Source: Actinomycetota bacterium (GTDB lineage: Bacteria; Actinomycetota; Actinomycetes; S36-B12). Taken from it: a stretch of 11,878 nucleotides of DNA. The notes under the pieces are model-generated. The model did not search any database. It had not been told where the DNA came from and was given only the letters and a program-made list of their open reading frames with translations. Every line of letters starts with the position of its first letter. Within the stretch, counting starts at the first letter, position 1. The stretch lies in assembly GCA_010029945.1 (NCBI GenBank), contig RGQW01000039.1, positions 1 through 11,878 of the forward strand. Reading direction: 5' to 3'. The translations under genes were made by a program, and so were the position numbers. Of this stretch, positions 1 through 8,044 are shown one piece after another.

Positions 1-18
1 TATCTTGATATCAAGATA
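1..18. promoter_or_regulatory. Perfect 18-bp palindrome ahead of acn (probable operator)
   Basis: The first 18 bases are a perfect palindrome: TATCTTGAT followed directly by its reverse complement ATCAAGATA. It ends 18 bases before the acn start and 7 bases before the Shine-Dalgarno sequence. With no loop between the arms it is a poor RNA hairpin but a good site for a dimeric DNA-binding protein. Its place just ahead of acn suggests control of aconitase transcription. I have an unverified recollection that TCTTGA-NN-TCAAGA palindromes occur ahead of TCA-cycle genes in other actinobacteria. The binding protein is not identifiable here, and the site may extend beyond the window edge. Confidence 0.6.
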
Positions 19-25
19 TCTCAGC

Positions 26-31
26 AGGAGG
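26..31 (+). promoter_or_regulatory. Shine-Dalgarno sequence of acn
   Basis: AGGAGG is a perfect Shine-Dalgarno sequence, 5 bases before the GTG at 37-39. It fixes that GTG as the start; another GTG at 33-35 is out of frame. Confidence 0.85.
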
Positions 32-36
32 CGTGC

Positions 37-2706
37 GTGTCGAGCATCGATAGTTTCCAGGCCCGCGGATCACTGACCGTTTCGACCAGCAGTGGGGAGC
101 GGACGTACGAGATCTTCCGTATTGGTGCGGTGACCGGCTCCGACAGGCTGCCGTTCAGTCACAAGGTTCTTTTGGAGAATCTTCTGAGAACCGAGGATGG
201 AGCCAACGTCACGGCAGAGGCGATCGCTGCCCTCGGGCAGTGGCAACCGGACGCTGAACCGTCCACCGAGATCCAATTCACCCCAGCACGAGTGGTGATG
301 CAGGACTTCACCGGCGTACCGGTGGTCGTGGATCTGGCAACAATGCGTGAAGCAGTGAAGGATCTCGGCGGCGACCCATCGAAGATCGAGCCGTTGGCTC
401 CCGCAGAGCTCGTAATCGACCACTCCGTCATCGCCGACTTTTTCGGACTTCCCGATGCCGAATCACGCAACGTCGAATTGGAGTACGAGAGGAACCGCGA
501 GCGCTACCAGTTCCTGCGCTGGGGACAGGGAGCATTCGAGGAGTTCAAAGTCGTTCCGCCAGGAACGGGGATCGTTCACCAGGTCAACATCGAGGCACTG
601 GCGCGGGTAATCATGGCGCGTGGGGATCAGGCATACCCGGACACCGTTGTGGGGACGGATTCCCACACCACCATGGTCAACGGTCTCGGAGTTGTGGGCT
701 GGGGCGTCGGCGGTATCGAGGCGGAGGCGGCGATGCTCGGTCAGCCGGTCTCCATGCTCATCCCGAAGGTGGTGGGATTCAAGCTCACCGGAGAACTACC
801 GCCGTCCGCGACGGCCACCGACCTGGTCCTGACGATCACCGACATGCTGCGGCAGCACGGTGTGGTGGGCAAGTTCGTGGAGTTTTACGGCGAAGGTGTG
901 TCGTCCGTGCCGCTCGCCAATCGAGCGACCATCGGCAACATGAGTCCTGAATACGGAAGCACGATCGCCGTATTCCCCATCGACGACGCCACCCTGGACT
1001 ATCTACGACTCACAGGACGCGATGAGGATCAGATCGCTTTGGTGGAGACGTACGCCCGCGAACAAGGTCTGTGGCTCGATCCAAGGGCCGAGCCGATCTA
1101 TTCGGAGTATCTGGAATTGGACCTCAGCACCATCGAGCCATCGCTCGCTGGACCGCGACGGCCTCAAGACAGGGTGCTGCTGTCTCAGGCCCACCAAGAT
1201 TTCACCCGCGCCCTCGACGACTACACCGATGCCCCCGAGGCTCGGGCGAATGTGGAGATCGCTGGCGAGCACGTGGAGATCGGCCACGGGGCCGTGACCA
1301 TTGCGGCGATTACCTCGTGCACCAATACGTCGAACCCCTCGGTCATGATCGGTGCCGGACTGCTAGCCAAGAATGCCGTCGAGCGGGGACTAACAAGCAA
1401 GCCGTGGGTCAAGACCACCTTGGCTCCAGGCTCGAAAGTCGTGACGGACTACTACGAGAAGTCAGGCCTGCTGCCCTACTTGGAGAAGCTGGGCTTTGAC
1501 ATCGTGGGTTACGGCTGCACGACCTGTATCGGTAATTCCGGGCCGTTGATTCCCGAGGTAAGCGCAGCCGTCAACGAAGCCGATCTGGCGGTCACGTCGG
1601 TCCTGAGCGGAAATCGAAATTTCGAAGGACGTATCAACCCCGACGTCAAGATGAACTACCTCGCATCCCCGCCGCTGGTGGTCGCCTACGCGATCGCGGG
1701 GTCGATGGATATCGACATCACACGAGAGCCACTGGGGACGTCGGAGGATGGAACTCCTGTCTATCTGGCAGATATCTGGCCGAGCGCGGATGAGGTTCAG
1801 GCGACCATTGACGCATCCATCGACGCAGAGATGTTCACCAGCAGATATCGGGATGTTTTCGAGGGAGACGACCGTTGGAAGAGCCTCCCCACACCCGAAG
1901 GGGACGTCTTCGCCTGGGACAGTGCCAGCACCTACGTCCGCAAGGCTCCCTACTTCGACGATCTGCAACGTGACCCGCAGCCGGTCGCAAACATCTCGGG
2001 CGCTCGCGTCTTGGCATTGCTTGGCGACTCGGTCACCACAGACCACATTTCACCGGCCGGTGCGATCAAGGCCGACAGCCCGGCAGGAAAGTACCTCAGT
2101 GAGCACGGCGTCGAACGCGCGAACTTCAACTCCTACGGTTCGCGACGAGGCAACCATGAAGTCATGATTCGCGGCACGTTCGCGAACATTCGCTTGAAGA
2201 ATTTGATGCTGGACGGAGTCGAGGGTGGCTTCACCGTCGACTTCACGAAGGGTGACGACGTGGTGGTCCCGATATTCGATGCGGCCACTTCCTACGCCGA
2301 GCGGAACATTCCGCTGGTCATCGTGGCGGGTAAGGAGTACGGATCTGGTTCCAGTCGGGACTGGGCTGCGAAGGGCACGGCGTTGCTCGGGGTCACAGCG
2401 GTGATAGCCGAGTCGTATGAGCGGATCCACCGGTCGAATTTGATCGGGATGGGTGTTCTGCCATTGCAGTTTCCCGAGGGTGCCAGTGCTGCCTCGCTGG
2501 GACTCGAAGGTGACGAGACGATCAGCATTTCGATGATCGACGAGATGAACGGCGGGCCAGTGCCGAGCACGGTGCCGGTAGAAGCCGTGTCACCATCGGG
2601 CCGGATCGTGGAATTCTCCGCCACCGTGCGTATCGACACTCCTGGTGAGGCGGATTACTACCGGCACGGCGGGATTCTGCCGTTCGTACTGCGGTCGCTG
2701 CTGTAG
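37..2706 (+). CDS. acn: Aconitate hydratase (AcnA/IRP-type)
   Basis: Cytoplasmic [4Fe-4S] enzyme that interconverts citrate and isocitrate through cis-aconitate in the TCA cycle. The 889-residue length is normal for the bacterial AcnA/IRP type. The N-terminal half has the substrate-site motif GTDSHTTMVNGLG. The three cluster-binding cysteines are C428 (in ITSCTNTSNPSVM) and C494 and C497 (in GCTTCIGNSGPL). The C-terminal swivel domain has LGDSVTTDHISPAG, SYGSRRGNHEVM and KEYGSGSSRDWAAKG, which carry the phosphate- and carboxylate-binding Arg and Ser residues. The start is GTG at 37, supported by AGGAGG 5 bases upstream. A perfect palindrome lies just before that and is a likely operator. dxs follows on the same strand after 116 bp and probably has its own promoter. 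All catalytic motifs are present. IRP-like mRNA binding is known for some family members but cannot be judged from sequence. Confidence 0.97.
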   Translation: MSSIDSFQARGSLTVSTSSGERTYEIFRIGAVTGSDRLPFSHKVLLENLLRTEDGANVTAEAIAALGQWQPDAEPSTEIQFTPARVVMQDFTGVPVVVDLATMREAVKDLGGDPSKIEPLAPAELVIDHSVIADFFGLPDAESRNVELEYERNRERYQFLRWGQGAFEEFKVVPPGTGIVHQVNIEALARVIMARGDQAYPDTVVGTDSHTTMVNGLGVVGWGVGGIEAEAAMLGQPVSMLIPKVVGFKLTGELPPSATATDLVLTITDMLRQHGVVGKFVEFYGEGVSSVPLANRATIGNMSPEYGSTIAVFPIDDATLDYLRLTGRDEDQIALVETYAREQGLWLDPRAEPIYSEYLELDLSTIEPSLAGPRRPQDRVLLSQAHQDFTRALDDYTDAPEARANVEIAGEHVEIGHGAVTIAAITSCTNTSNPSVMIGAGLLAKNAVERGLTSKPWVKTTLAPGSKVVTDYYEKSGLLPYLEKLGFDIVGYGCTTCIGNSGPLIPEVSAAVNEADLAVTSVLSGNRNFEGRINPDVKMNYLASPPLVVAYAIAGSMDIDITREPLGTSEDGTPVYLADIWPSADEVQATIDASIDAEMFTSRYRDVFEGDDRWKSLPTPEGDVFAWDSASTYVRKAPYFDDLQRDPQPVANISGARVLALLGDSVTTDHISPAGAIKADSPAGKYLSEHGVERANFNSYGSRRGNHEVMIRGTFANIRLKNLMLDGVEGGFTVDFTKGDDVVVPIFDAATSYAERNIPLVIVAGKEYGSGSSRDWAAKGTALLGVTAVIAESYERIHRSNLIGMGVLPLQFPEGASAASLGLEGDETISISMIDEMNGGPVPSTVPVEAVSPSGRIVEFSATVRIDTPGEADYYRHGGILPFVLRSLL

Positions 2707-2807
2707 CGCTCGCGGATCGGTCTGCAGGCTCGTCGTTGAGCACATTTGCCGCTGGTCATGGGGCACACCGGGGAGGCTGTGATGCTGCCGTCGCACGGCT
2801 TCGGGCC

Positions 2808-2813
2808 TAGACT
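2808..2813 (+). promoter_or_regulatory. Probable -10 box of dxs, near-leaderless
   Basis: TAGACT fits the actinobacterial TANNNT -10 pattern and ends 9 bases before the dxs ATG at 2823. A transcript starting 6-8 bases downstream would have at most about 3 untranslated bases, and no Shine-Dalgarno sequence is present. At 17-bp spacing the -35 would be CTGCCG (2785-2790), a weak match. A short dyad (GCCGT-CGC-ACGGC, 2787-2799) sits in the spacer and lacks a U-tract, so it is not a convincing terminator for acn. Confidence 0.5.
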
Positions 2814-2822
2814 GCCGGGGCG

Positions 2823-4772
2823 ATGAACCACACCTATCGACTCCTCGAGCGGATCCGAAGCCCTCATGATGTGCGGGCGCTCCCGCCGTCCGAGGTACCG
2901 CAGTTGTCGGAGGAGATTCGGTCATTCCTGGTGGAGAAGGTTGCCGCTACCGGTGGGCACCTGGGCCCCAATCTCGGCGTCGTGGAGCTCTCGATCGCCC
3001 TGCATCGGGTCTTCTATTCACCCGACGATGCCATCATTTGGGATACCGGACACCAGGCGTACGTGCACAAGATCCTCACCGGACGTGGCCCTGACTTTGA
3101 CTCCCTGCGTCGCGAAGGCGGCCTGTCGGGATATCCCTCCCGGGAGGAGAGCGCTCACGACATCGTCGAGAACTCCCATGCGTCCACCGCGATCTCCTAC
3201 GCCGATGGCTTGGCCAAGGCGTGGGAGCGCAGAGGGCTTCTCGGTTCTCGGCACGTGGTCGCGGTCATCGGCGACGGCGCGCTGACCGGGGGGATGGCGT
3301 GGGAAGCGCTCAACAACATCGCGGCGTCCAAGCGCCCGGTGGTGATTGTGGTGAACGACAACGAGCGGTCATACTCGCCGACCATCGGCGGCCTCGCCCA
3401 CCATCTCGCGACACTGCGCACCACTCGCAACTACGAACGGTTCATGACGTGGGGGAAGGGATTTCTTCAACGCACTCCCTTTGTAGGTCGTCCGCTCTAT
3501 GACGCATTGCACGGAGTGAAGAAGGGCGTCAAGGACGTGGTAGCGCCCCAGGGTCTGTTTGAGGATCTCGGGTTGAAGTACATCGGCCCCGTCGACGGCC
3601 ACGACGAGCAGGAGCTCGAATTCGCTCTGGGGAGAGCACGCGATTTCCAGCAGCCGGTGATCGTCCATGCGATCACGACCAAGGGGCGTGGCTACGCCCC
3701 GGCCGAAAACGACGAAGCGGATCGTTTTCACGGTGTCGGGGTGATCGATCCGGACACCGGTCAGCCCCTGACGCAATCCGGACCAACGTGGACATCGATC
3801 TTCGCTGACGAGATGCTCCAGATCGGACGCGACGAGACTGACGTTGTTGCGATCACCGCAGCGATGCTTGGGCCCACCGGCCTAGAGCGCTTCGCAGCGA
3901 GCTACCCGGACCGGACCTATGACGTCGGGATCGCCGAGCAGCATGCGGCTACGAGTGCCGCCGGCCTGGCCTTCGGTGGATTGCACCCCGTGGTGGCGGT
4001 CTATGCCACATTCCTCAATCGGGCCTTCGATCAGGTCCTGATGGATTGTGCGTTGCACAGCGCAGGCGTGACGTTCGTGTTGGACCGTGCCGGCGTTACC
4101 GGTGACGATGGACCGAGCCATAACGGAATGTGGGATATGGCGATGCTGGGCGTCGTTCCCGGCTTACACCTCGCGGCGCCCCGCGATGAGTCAACCTTGC
4201 GCCGTGCGCTCCGGGAGTCCATTGCGATCGCCGACGCACCATCGGTGGTTCGCTTTCCCAAGGGTGCTCTCAGTCCGGACATCCCGTCTGTGCGCACGCA
4301 GGGGGGAATCGATGTTCTCTTTGACCACGATCAAGACGAGGTGGATGTCCTCATCGTGGCTATCGGCAGTTTCTGCAGCATCTCGCTCGACGTGGCGGCG
4401 CGACTGCGAGATCAGGGGATCACGACCCGTGTGGTTGACCCACGGTGGGCGTTACCGATCTCCCCGGACCTCGTCGACATGTGCCGAACGGGTCGACGTG
4501 TGGTGGTGATCGAGGACGGAGTTCGGGTGGGCGGTATCGGTGCCGGAATCTCTCAGGCGATGCAGGATGCCCACGTGGTGGCCCCGACCCGTCTCTTTGG
4601 AATTCCTCGAACCTTCCTGCCACACGGCAAACGGCAGCAGATTCTCGAGCACATCGGGTTGAGCAGTCAGCAGATTTCCCGAGACATCGTCGAATGGGTC
4701 GCGGCGGAGCCAGCCGATTCGCCTACGTCGGAAGAGACGCAACGCCCGGTGCCAAGAACCGCTGGCCCGTAA
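2823..4772 (+). CDS. dxs: 1-deoxy-D-xylulose-5-phosphate synthase
   Basis: Thiamine-diphosphate enzyme that condenses pyruvate with glyceraldehyde 3-phosphate to give DXP and CO2. This is the first step of the MEP isoprenoid pathway, and DXP also feeds thiamine and pyridoxal synthesis in many bacteria. The 649-residue length is full. The N-terminal domain has KVAATGGHLGPNLGVVEL, GHQ with H77, and the ThDP/Mg motif GDGALTGG (D151) paired with N180 in VVNDNERSYSPT. The pyrimidine-binding domain has DVGIAEQHAATSAAG, with E372 as the expected cofactor-activating Glu, followed by DRAGVTGDDGPSHNG. A transketolase C-terminal domain follows. The start is the ATG directly after a -10-like TAGACT, implying a leaderless or nearly leaderless mRNA. 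The 3' end overlaps the convergent fadB gene by 50 bp, so the poorly conserved C-terminal tail is encoded opposite the FadB tail. Confidence 0.97.
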   Translation: MNHTYRLLERIRSPHDVRALPPSEVPQLSEEIRSFLVEKVAATGGHLGPNLGVVELSIALHRVFYSPDDAIIWDTGHQAYVHKILTGRGPDFDSLRREGGLSGYPSREESAHDIVENSHASTAISYADGLAKAWERRGLLGSRHVVAVIGDGALTGGMAWEALNNIAASKRPVVIVVNDNERSYSPTIGGLAHHLATLRTTRNYERFMTWGKGFLQRTPFVGRPLYDALHGVKKGVKDVVAPQGLFEDLGLKYIGPVDGHDEQELEFALGRARDFQQPVIVHAITTKGRGYAPAENDEADRFHGVGVIDPDTGQPLTQSGPTWTSIFADEMLQIGRDETDVVAITAAMLGPTGLERFAASYPDRTYDVGIAEQHAATSAAGLAFGGLHPVVAVYATFLNRAFDQVLMDCALHSAGVTFVLDRAGVTGDDGPSHNGMWDMAMLGVVPGLHLAAPRDESTLRRALRESIAIADAPSVVRFPKGALSPDIPSVRTQGGIDVLFDHDQDEVDVLIVAIGSFCSISLDVAARLRDQGITTRVVDPRWALPISPDLVDMCRTGRRVVVIEDGVRVGGIGAGISQAMQDAHVVAPTRLFGIPRTFLPHGKRQQILEHIGLSSQQISRDIVEWVAAEPADSPTSEETQRPVPRTAGP

Positions 4773-6807
4773 CCCGTTCCGAGGTTCCCGTCCGGTCCAG
4801 CAACGGGGTCAATCCACCCAGCCAGAAGGGCCAACCGGCGCCCAAGATCATGCACAGGTCGATGTCTTGAGCCTCGGCCACGACTCCTTCATCCAGCATC
4901 CGACGAGCCTCATCGGCGAGTGCGTCGAGAGCGCGGGCGCGGATCTGGTCCTCGTCAAGAGCGGTGTCACCACGCTGATAGACCTCGGCCACGCGCGGGT
5001 CCAGCGTGGCTGTTCCGTCGTCGTTCCACACCCAGACCGCATTCAGTCCGTTATCCAGCATGCGTTGCAGATTGGGGGAGAGGTAGTAGCGGTCGGGGAA
5101 GGCCTCGTGCATAGAGGCCGACGTGTGTGCAGCCACGCCCATCCCCACCAGTTGCAAGAGGGAGAACGGGGACATCGGTAGTCCGAGGGGGTTCATTGCC
5201 CGGTCGGCCACCTCGAATTCAGAGCCTTCGTCGACAGCCCGCGTGATTTCGCTGAGGTAGCGGATCAGCAGCCGATTGACCACGAACGCAGGAGCGTCGG
5301 CCACCAGCACGCAGGACTTCTTCAATTCCTTGCCGACGGCGAAGGCGGTCGCCACGGATGCGTCATCTGTCTTCTCCGCACGCGCAATCTCGAGCAAGGG
5401 CATGACGGCGACGGGATTGAAAAAGTGAAAACCAACAACGCGCTCGGGATGCCGCAGATCCGAGGCCATGGCGGTTACCGACAGAGAGGACGTGTTCGTT
5501 GCCAGGATGCAGGTCTCAGAGACGACGTCCTCGATCGCGGCGAAGACCTCCTTCTTGACGGACAGGTCTTCGAAGACGGCTTCGAGAATGAATTCGGCAC
5601 CGGCGAAGGCAGCGACGTCGGTGCTTCCGGAGACCAAGCCCTTAAGCCGACTCGCCTTGTCCGCCGAGAGGCGTCCTTTGGCGGCGAGTGCATCGATATC
5701 TGCATGCACGCGACCGACACCGGCGTCGACCCGTTCCTGATCGAGGTCGGTCATCACCACCGGGACCTGCAAGCGTCGAGCGAAGAGCATCGCCAACTGG
5801 CTCGCCATCAGGCCAGCGCCCACGATGCCGACCTTGGTGACGGGTCGAGCTAGTTCCTTGTCGGGAACACCGACCGGCTTCTTGGCTCGTCGTTGCACCA
5901 AGTCGAAGGAATATAAAGAAGCGCGCAGGTCATCGCCCATCACCAAATCAGTCAGAGCGGTGTCTTCTGCAGCGAAAGCATCGTCCCGGTTTGCGGTCTT
6001 GGCAGCCGCGACAAGATCCAGGGCACGGTACGGAGCTGGGGTGGCCCCGTGGATGCGTGCGTCGACACCAGCCCGGTATCCCGCGACGACCTGATCCCAC
6101 GACTCGGTGTCCGCAGCGGGCCGTTCAATGCGCGTTCTACCGGAGATGACGTCATCGGCCCACGCGAGCGACTGCTCGAGGAAGTCGGCGGGCTCGAAGA
6201 CCACATCGACGACACCGAGTTCGGCGGCCTGTGCCGGCCGCAGCTGCTTGTTCTGATTCATCGAGTTGTTGATGATCACGTCCAACGCCCGCTGGGGCCC
6301 GATGAGGTGCGGCAGCAGCCACGCCCCGCCCCACCCGGGCACCAGTCCGAGAAAGACCTCCGGCAGGGAGAGTCCCGCCGCACTGGCGTCGAGGGTGCGG
6401 TATTTGCAGTGCAGGGCCAGTTCGAGACCACCGCCCATGGCCGCGCCGTTGACGAATGCGAACGTGGGAACGGATAGCTCGCCGAGTCGACGGAAGACGT
6501 CGTGGCCGAGCTTGGCGAACTCTTCGATGATGCTGGAGTCGGCGACGACTCCGATGGCTGACAGATCAGCACCCACCGCGAAGATGAAGGGTTTTCCCGT
6601 GACGCCGATACCGACGATGCCGGGCGTCGCTGCTGCCTCGTCAATGGCGGCTTGCAGCGACCGCAGGCCCTGCGGACCGAACGTCGACGGGCGCGTGTGG
6701 TCTCGACCGTTGTCCAGCGAGATGAGGCCAAAGGTGCCGCTGGGGATGTCGACAAGCCGGAGCCTGGATTCCGTGACGACCTCGTCGGGGAATGTCACGT
6801 CACTCAC
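4723..6807 (-). CDS. fadB: Fatty acid oxidation protein FadB (enoyl-CoA hydratase / 3-hydroxyacyl-CoA dehydrogenase)
   Basis: Two-domain beta-oxidation enzyme: it hydrates trans-2-enoyl-CoA and then oxidises L-3-hydroxyacyl-CoA with NAD+. The N-terminal crotonase domain (about 1-190) keeps both catalytic acids, E129 in GGGLELALH and E150 in LPEVFLGLVPGWGG, and the oxyanion-hole stretch FAVGADLSA. The dehydrogenase part has a Rossmann motif at about 326-335 (VGIVGAGLMA), NTSSLS at about 438, H461 and N464 in GFHFFNPVAVMPLLE, and a C-terminal 3HCDH region with FVVNRLL. The chosen start is the GTG whose GTGA overlaps the thiolase stop. It has AGGAGG 7 bases upstream and gives 694 residues. A start at 6867 would add 20 residues that make no family sense and read through the thiolase tail. 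It probably forms a complex with the thiolase. The stop lies inside the convergent dxs gene (50-bp overlap). Confidence 0.94.
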   Translation of the reverse strand: MSDVTFPDEVVTESRLRLVDIPSGTFGLISLDNGRDHTRPSTFGPQGLRSLQAAIDEAAATPGIVGIGVTGKPFIFAVGADLSAIGVVADSSIIEEFAKLGHDVFRRLGELSVPTFAFVNGAAMGGGLELALHCKYRTLDASAAGLSLPEVFLGLVPGWGGAWLLPHLIGPQRALDVIINNSMNQNKQLRPAQAAELGVVDVVFEPADFLEQSLAWADDVISGRTRIERPAADTESWDQVVAGYRAGVDARIHGATPAPYRALDLVAAAKTANRDDAFAAEDTALTDLVMGDDLRASLYSFDLVQRRAKKPVGVPDKELARPVTKVGIVGAGLMASQLAMLFARRLQVPVVMTDLDQERVDAGVGRVHADIDALAAKGRLSADKASRLKGLVSGSTDVAAFAGAEFILEAVFEDLSVKKEVFAAIEDVVSETCILATNTSSLSVTAMASDLRHPERVVGFHFFNPVAVMPLLEIARAEKTDDASVATAFAVGKELKKSCVLVADAPAFVVNRLLIRYLSEITRAVDEGSEFEVADRAMNPLGLPMSPFSLLQLVGMGVAAHTSASMHEAFPDRYYLSPNLQRMLDNGLNAVWVWNDDGTATLDPRVAEVYQRGDTALDEDQIRARALDALADEARRMLDEGVVAEAQDIDLCMILGAGWPFWLGGLTPLLDRTGTSERVTGQRFLAPGVASLPT

Positions 6808-7994
6808 TTGGCGTCCTCCTCGACCCGCTCCCAGATCACAGTGCCGCCCATACCGAGGCCGATACACATCGTCGTGATGCCGTATCGAGCATCGGGGTTG
6901 GCTTCAAAGTCCCGAGCGAGGTTCGTCATCAAGCGGATACCACTGGATGCGAGGGGGTGACCCACCGCGATGGCACCACCCATGGGGTTGACCCGCGGAT
7001 CATCGTCGGCGATGTCGAAGTGATCAAGGAATGCGAGAACCTGCACGGCGAATGCTTCGTTGATTTCGAACAGATCAATGTCGGCGATAGTCATGCCGGC
7101 TCGTTGCAAAGCCTTCTCGGTGCTTGGTACGGGTCCAACGCCCATCACTTCGGGCTCGACACCCGCGAAAGCGAACCCGACCATGCGCATCTTTGCGGAC
7201 AACCCGAGTTCGCGGGCCACTCCCTCGGACGCGAGAACGGCACCGGTGGCGCCGTCGGTGAGCGCCGATGCGTTGCCGGCGGTGACCCGTCCATGCGGAC
7301 GGAACGGAGTCTTCAATCCGGCCAGGCCTTCCATCGACGTTCCCGGGCGCGGACCTTCGTCGGTCGTGACGTAACCCCAACCGTTCTCGGCGTCACGTGT
7401 GGCGACGGGGACGAGGTCGGGTTGCAGCAGGCCGTTGGCGTACGCCTTAGCTGTCTTCTCCTGGCTCGCCACTGCGTAGGCGTCCGCACGCTCCTTGGTC
7501 AGGTGCGGGAATCGGTCGTGGAGGTTCTCGGCGGTCTTACCCATGAGCAACGCTTCCGGGTCGACCAGTTTCTCGGCCAGGTAGCGGGGGTTCGGGTCGA
7601 TGCCTTCGCCCATCGGGTGATGCGTCATGTGTTCGACGCCTCCCGCGATCGCCACGTCGTAGGCACCCGCCATGATCGACGCCGACAGCGTGGTCACCGC
7701 CGTCATTGCTCCGGCGCACCAGCGGTCGATGGAGTAGCCGGGGACCGTGCTCGGCAGACCGGACAACAGGGCCACCGAACGTCCGATATTCATGCCTTGG
7801 TCGCCCGTTTGGGTGGCGGCCGCGACCGCGATGTCGTCGATGCGCTCGGGAGGCAGTGAGGGATTCCTGCGCATCAACTCGCGGATGACCTTGACCATGA
7901 GGTCATCGGCTCGGGTGTGGGCGTAGAGGCTTCCGGCGCGGGCGAAGGGCGTACGTGCCCCATCGACGAAAACGACAGGCTGAAGGCTGCTCAT
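6804..7994 (-). CDS. fadA: Acetyl-CoA acyltransferase (thiolase, beta-oxidation)
   Basis: Thiolase of 396 residues that cleaves 3-ketoacyl-CoA with CoA to release acetyl-CoA. The acyl-accepting Cys is C93 in IDRWCAGAMTAV. The other active-site motifs are N312-E-A-F, H346 in AIAVGHPLASSG, and the proton-exchanging C377 in CIGLGMGG. The His loop reads GHPLASSGIR where the common form is GHPLGxSGAR, a mild variant. The start is ATG with AAGGAG 6 bases upstream. The stop overlaps the fadB start in GTGA, so the two are translationally coupled and likely make the two subunits of one beta-oxidation complex. The 50-bp gap to the upstream RNase D gene holds a perfect inverted repeat, which suggests regulated transcription starting there. 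Biosynthetic acetoacetyl-CoA thiolase is an alternative from the sequence alone, but the FadB partner argues for degradation. Confidence 0.95.
   Translation of the reverse strand: MSSLQPVVFVDGARTPFARAGSLYAHTRADDLMVKVIRELMRRNPSLPPERIDDIAVAAATQTGDQGMNIGRSVALLSGLPSTVPGYSIDRWCAGAMTAVTTLSASIMAGAYDVAIAGGVEHMTHHPMGEGIDPNPRYLAEKLVDPEALLMGKTAENLHDRFPHLTKERADAYAVASQEKTAKAYANGLLQPDLVPVATRDAENGWGYVTTDEGPRPGTSMEGLAGLKTPFRPHGRVTAGNASALTDGATGAVLASEGVARELGLSAKMRMVGFAFAGVEPEVMGVGPVPSTEKALQRAGMTIADIDLFEINEAFAVQVLAFLDHFDIADDDPRVNPMGGAIAVGHPLASSGIRLMTNLARDFEANPDARYGITTMCIGLGMGGTVIWERVEEDAK
6815..6820 (-). promoter_or_regulatory. Shine-Dalgarno sequence of fadB inside fadA
   Basis: AGGAGG on the - strand, 7 bases before the GTG at 6807. 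It lies within the last codons of the thiolase gene and decides the fadB start. Confidence 0.8.
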
Positions 7995-8000
7995 GGATGG

Positions 8001-8006
8001 CTCCTT
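8001..8006 (-). promoter_or_regulatory. Shine-Dalgarno sequence of fadA
   Basis: AAGGAG on the - strand, 6 bases before the ATG at 7994-7992. Confidence 0.75.
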
Positions 8007-8028
8007 GACGGCGGCGTGAGAGCCATAT

Positions 8029-8044
8029 GTTACTCGCTAGTAAC
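8029..8044. promoter_or_regulatory. Perfect inverted repeat ahead of fadA (probable TetR-type operator)
   Basis: GTTACT, a 4-base spacer CGCT, then AGTAAC: a perfect 6-bp inverted repeat lying 35-50 bases upstream of the thiolase start and ending immediately before the RNase D stop codon. On the - strand its downstream arm overlaps TAACAT (8031-8026), which fits a TANNNT -10 box. A repressor bound here would therefore block the fadAB promoter. Short symmetric operators of this form are typical of TetR-family regulators that respond to acyl-CoA. No regulator gene is in the window, so assignment to TetR is inference. No good -35 is visible. Confidence 0.6.

Noticed and set aside
2787..2799. Short hairpin (GCCGT-CGC-ACGGC) between acn and dxs as a terminator
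   Set aside because: Only a 5-bp stem with no following T-run, and it sits between the probable -35 and -10 of dxs.
6808..6867. 20-residue N-terminal extension of FadB from an upstream start
   Set aside because: It reads inside the thiolase C-terminus, has no family similarity, and is beaten by the GTG with AGGAGG and a GTGA overlap.
6792..7859. Open frame of 355 codons on the + strand opposite the thiolase gene
   Set aside because: It is antisense to a fully convincing thiolase, its product is His/Arg/Gly-rich with no recognisable motif, and long antisense frames are expected in GC-rich coding DNA.
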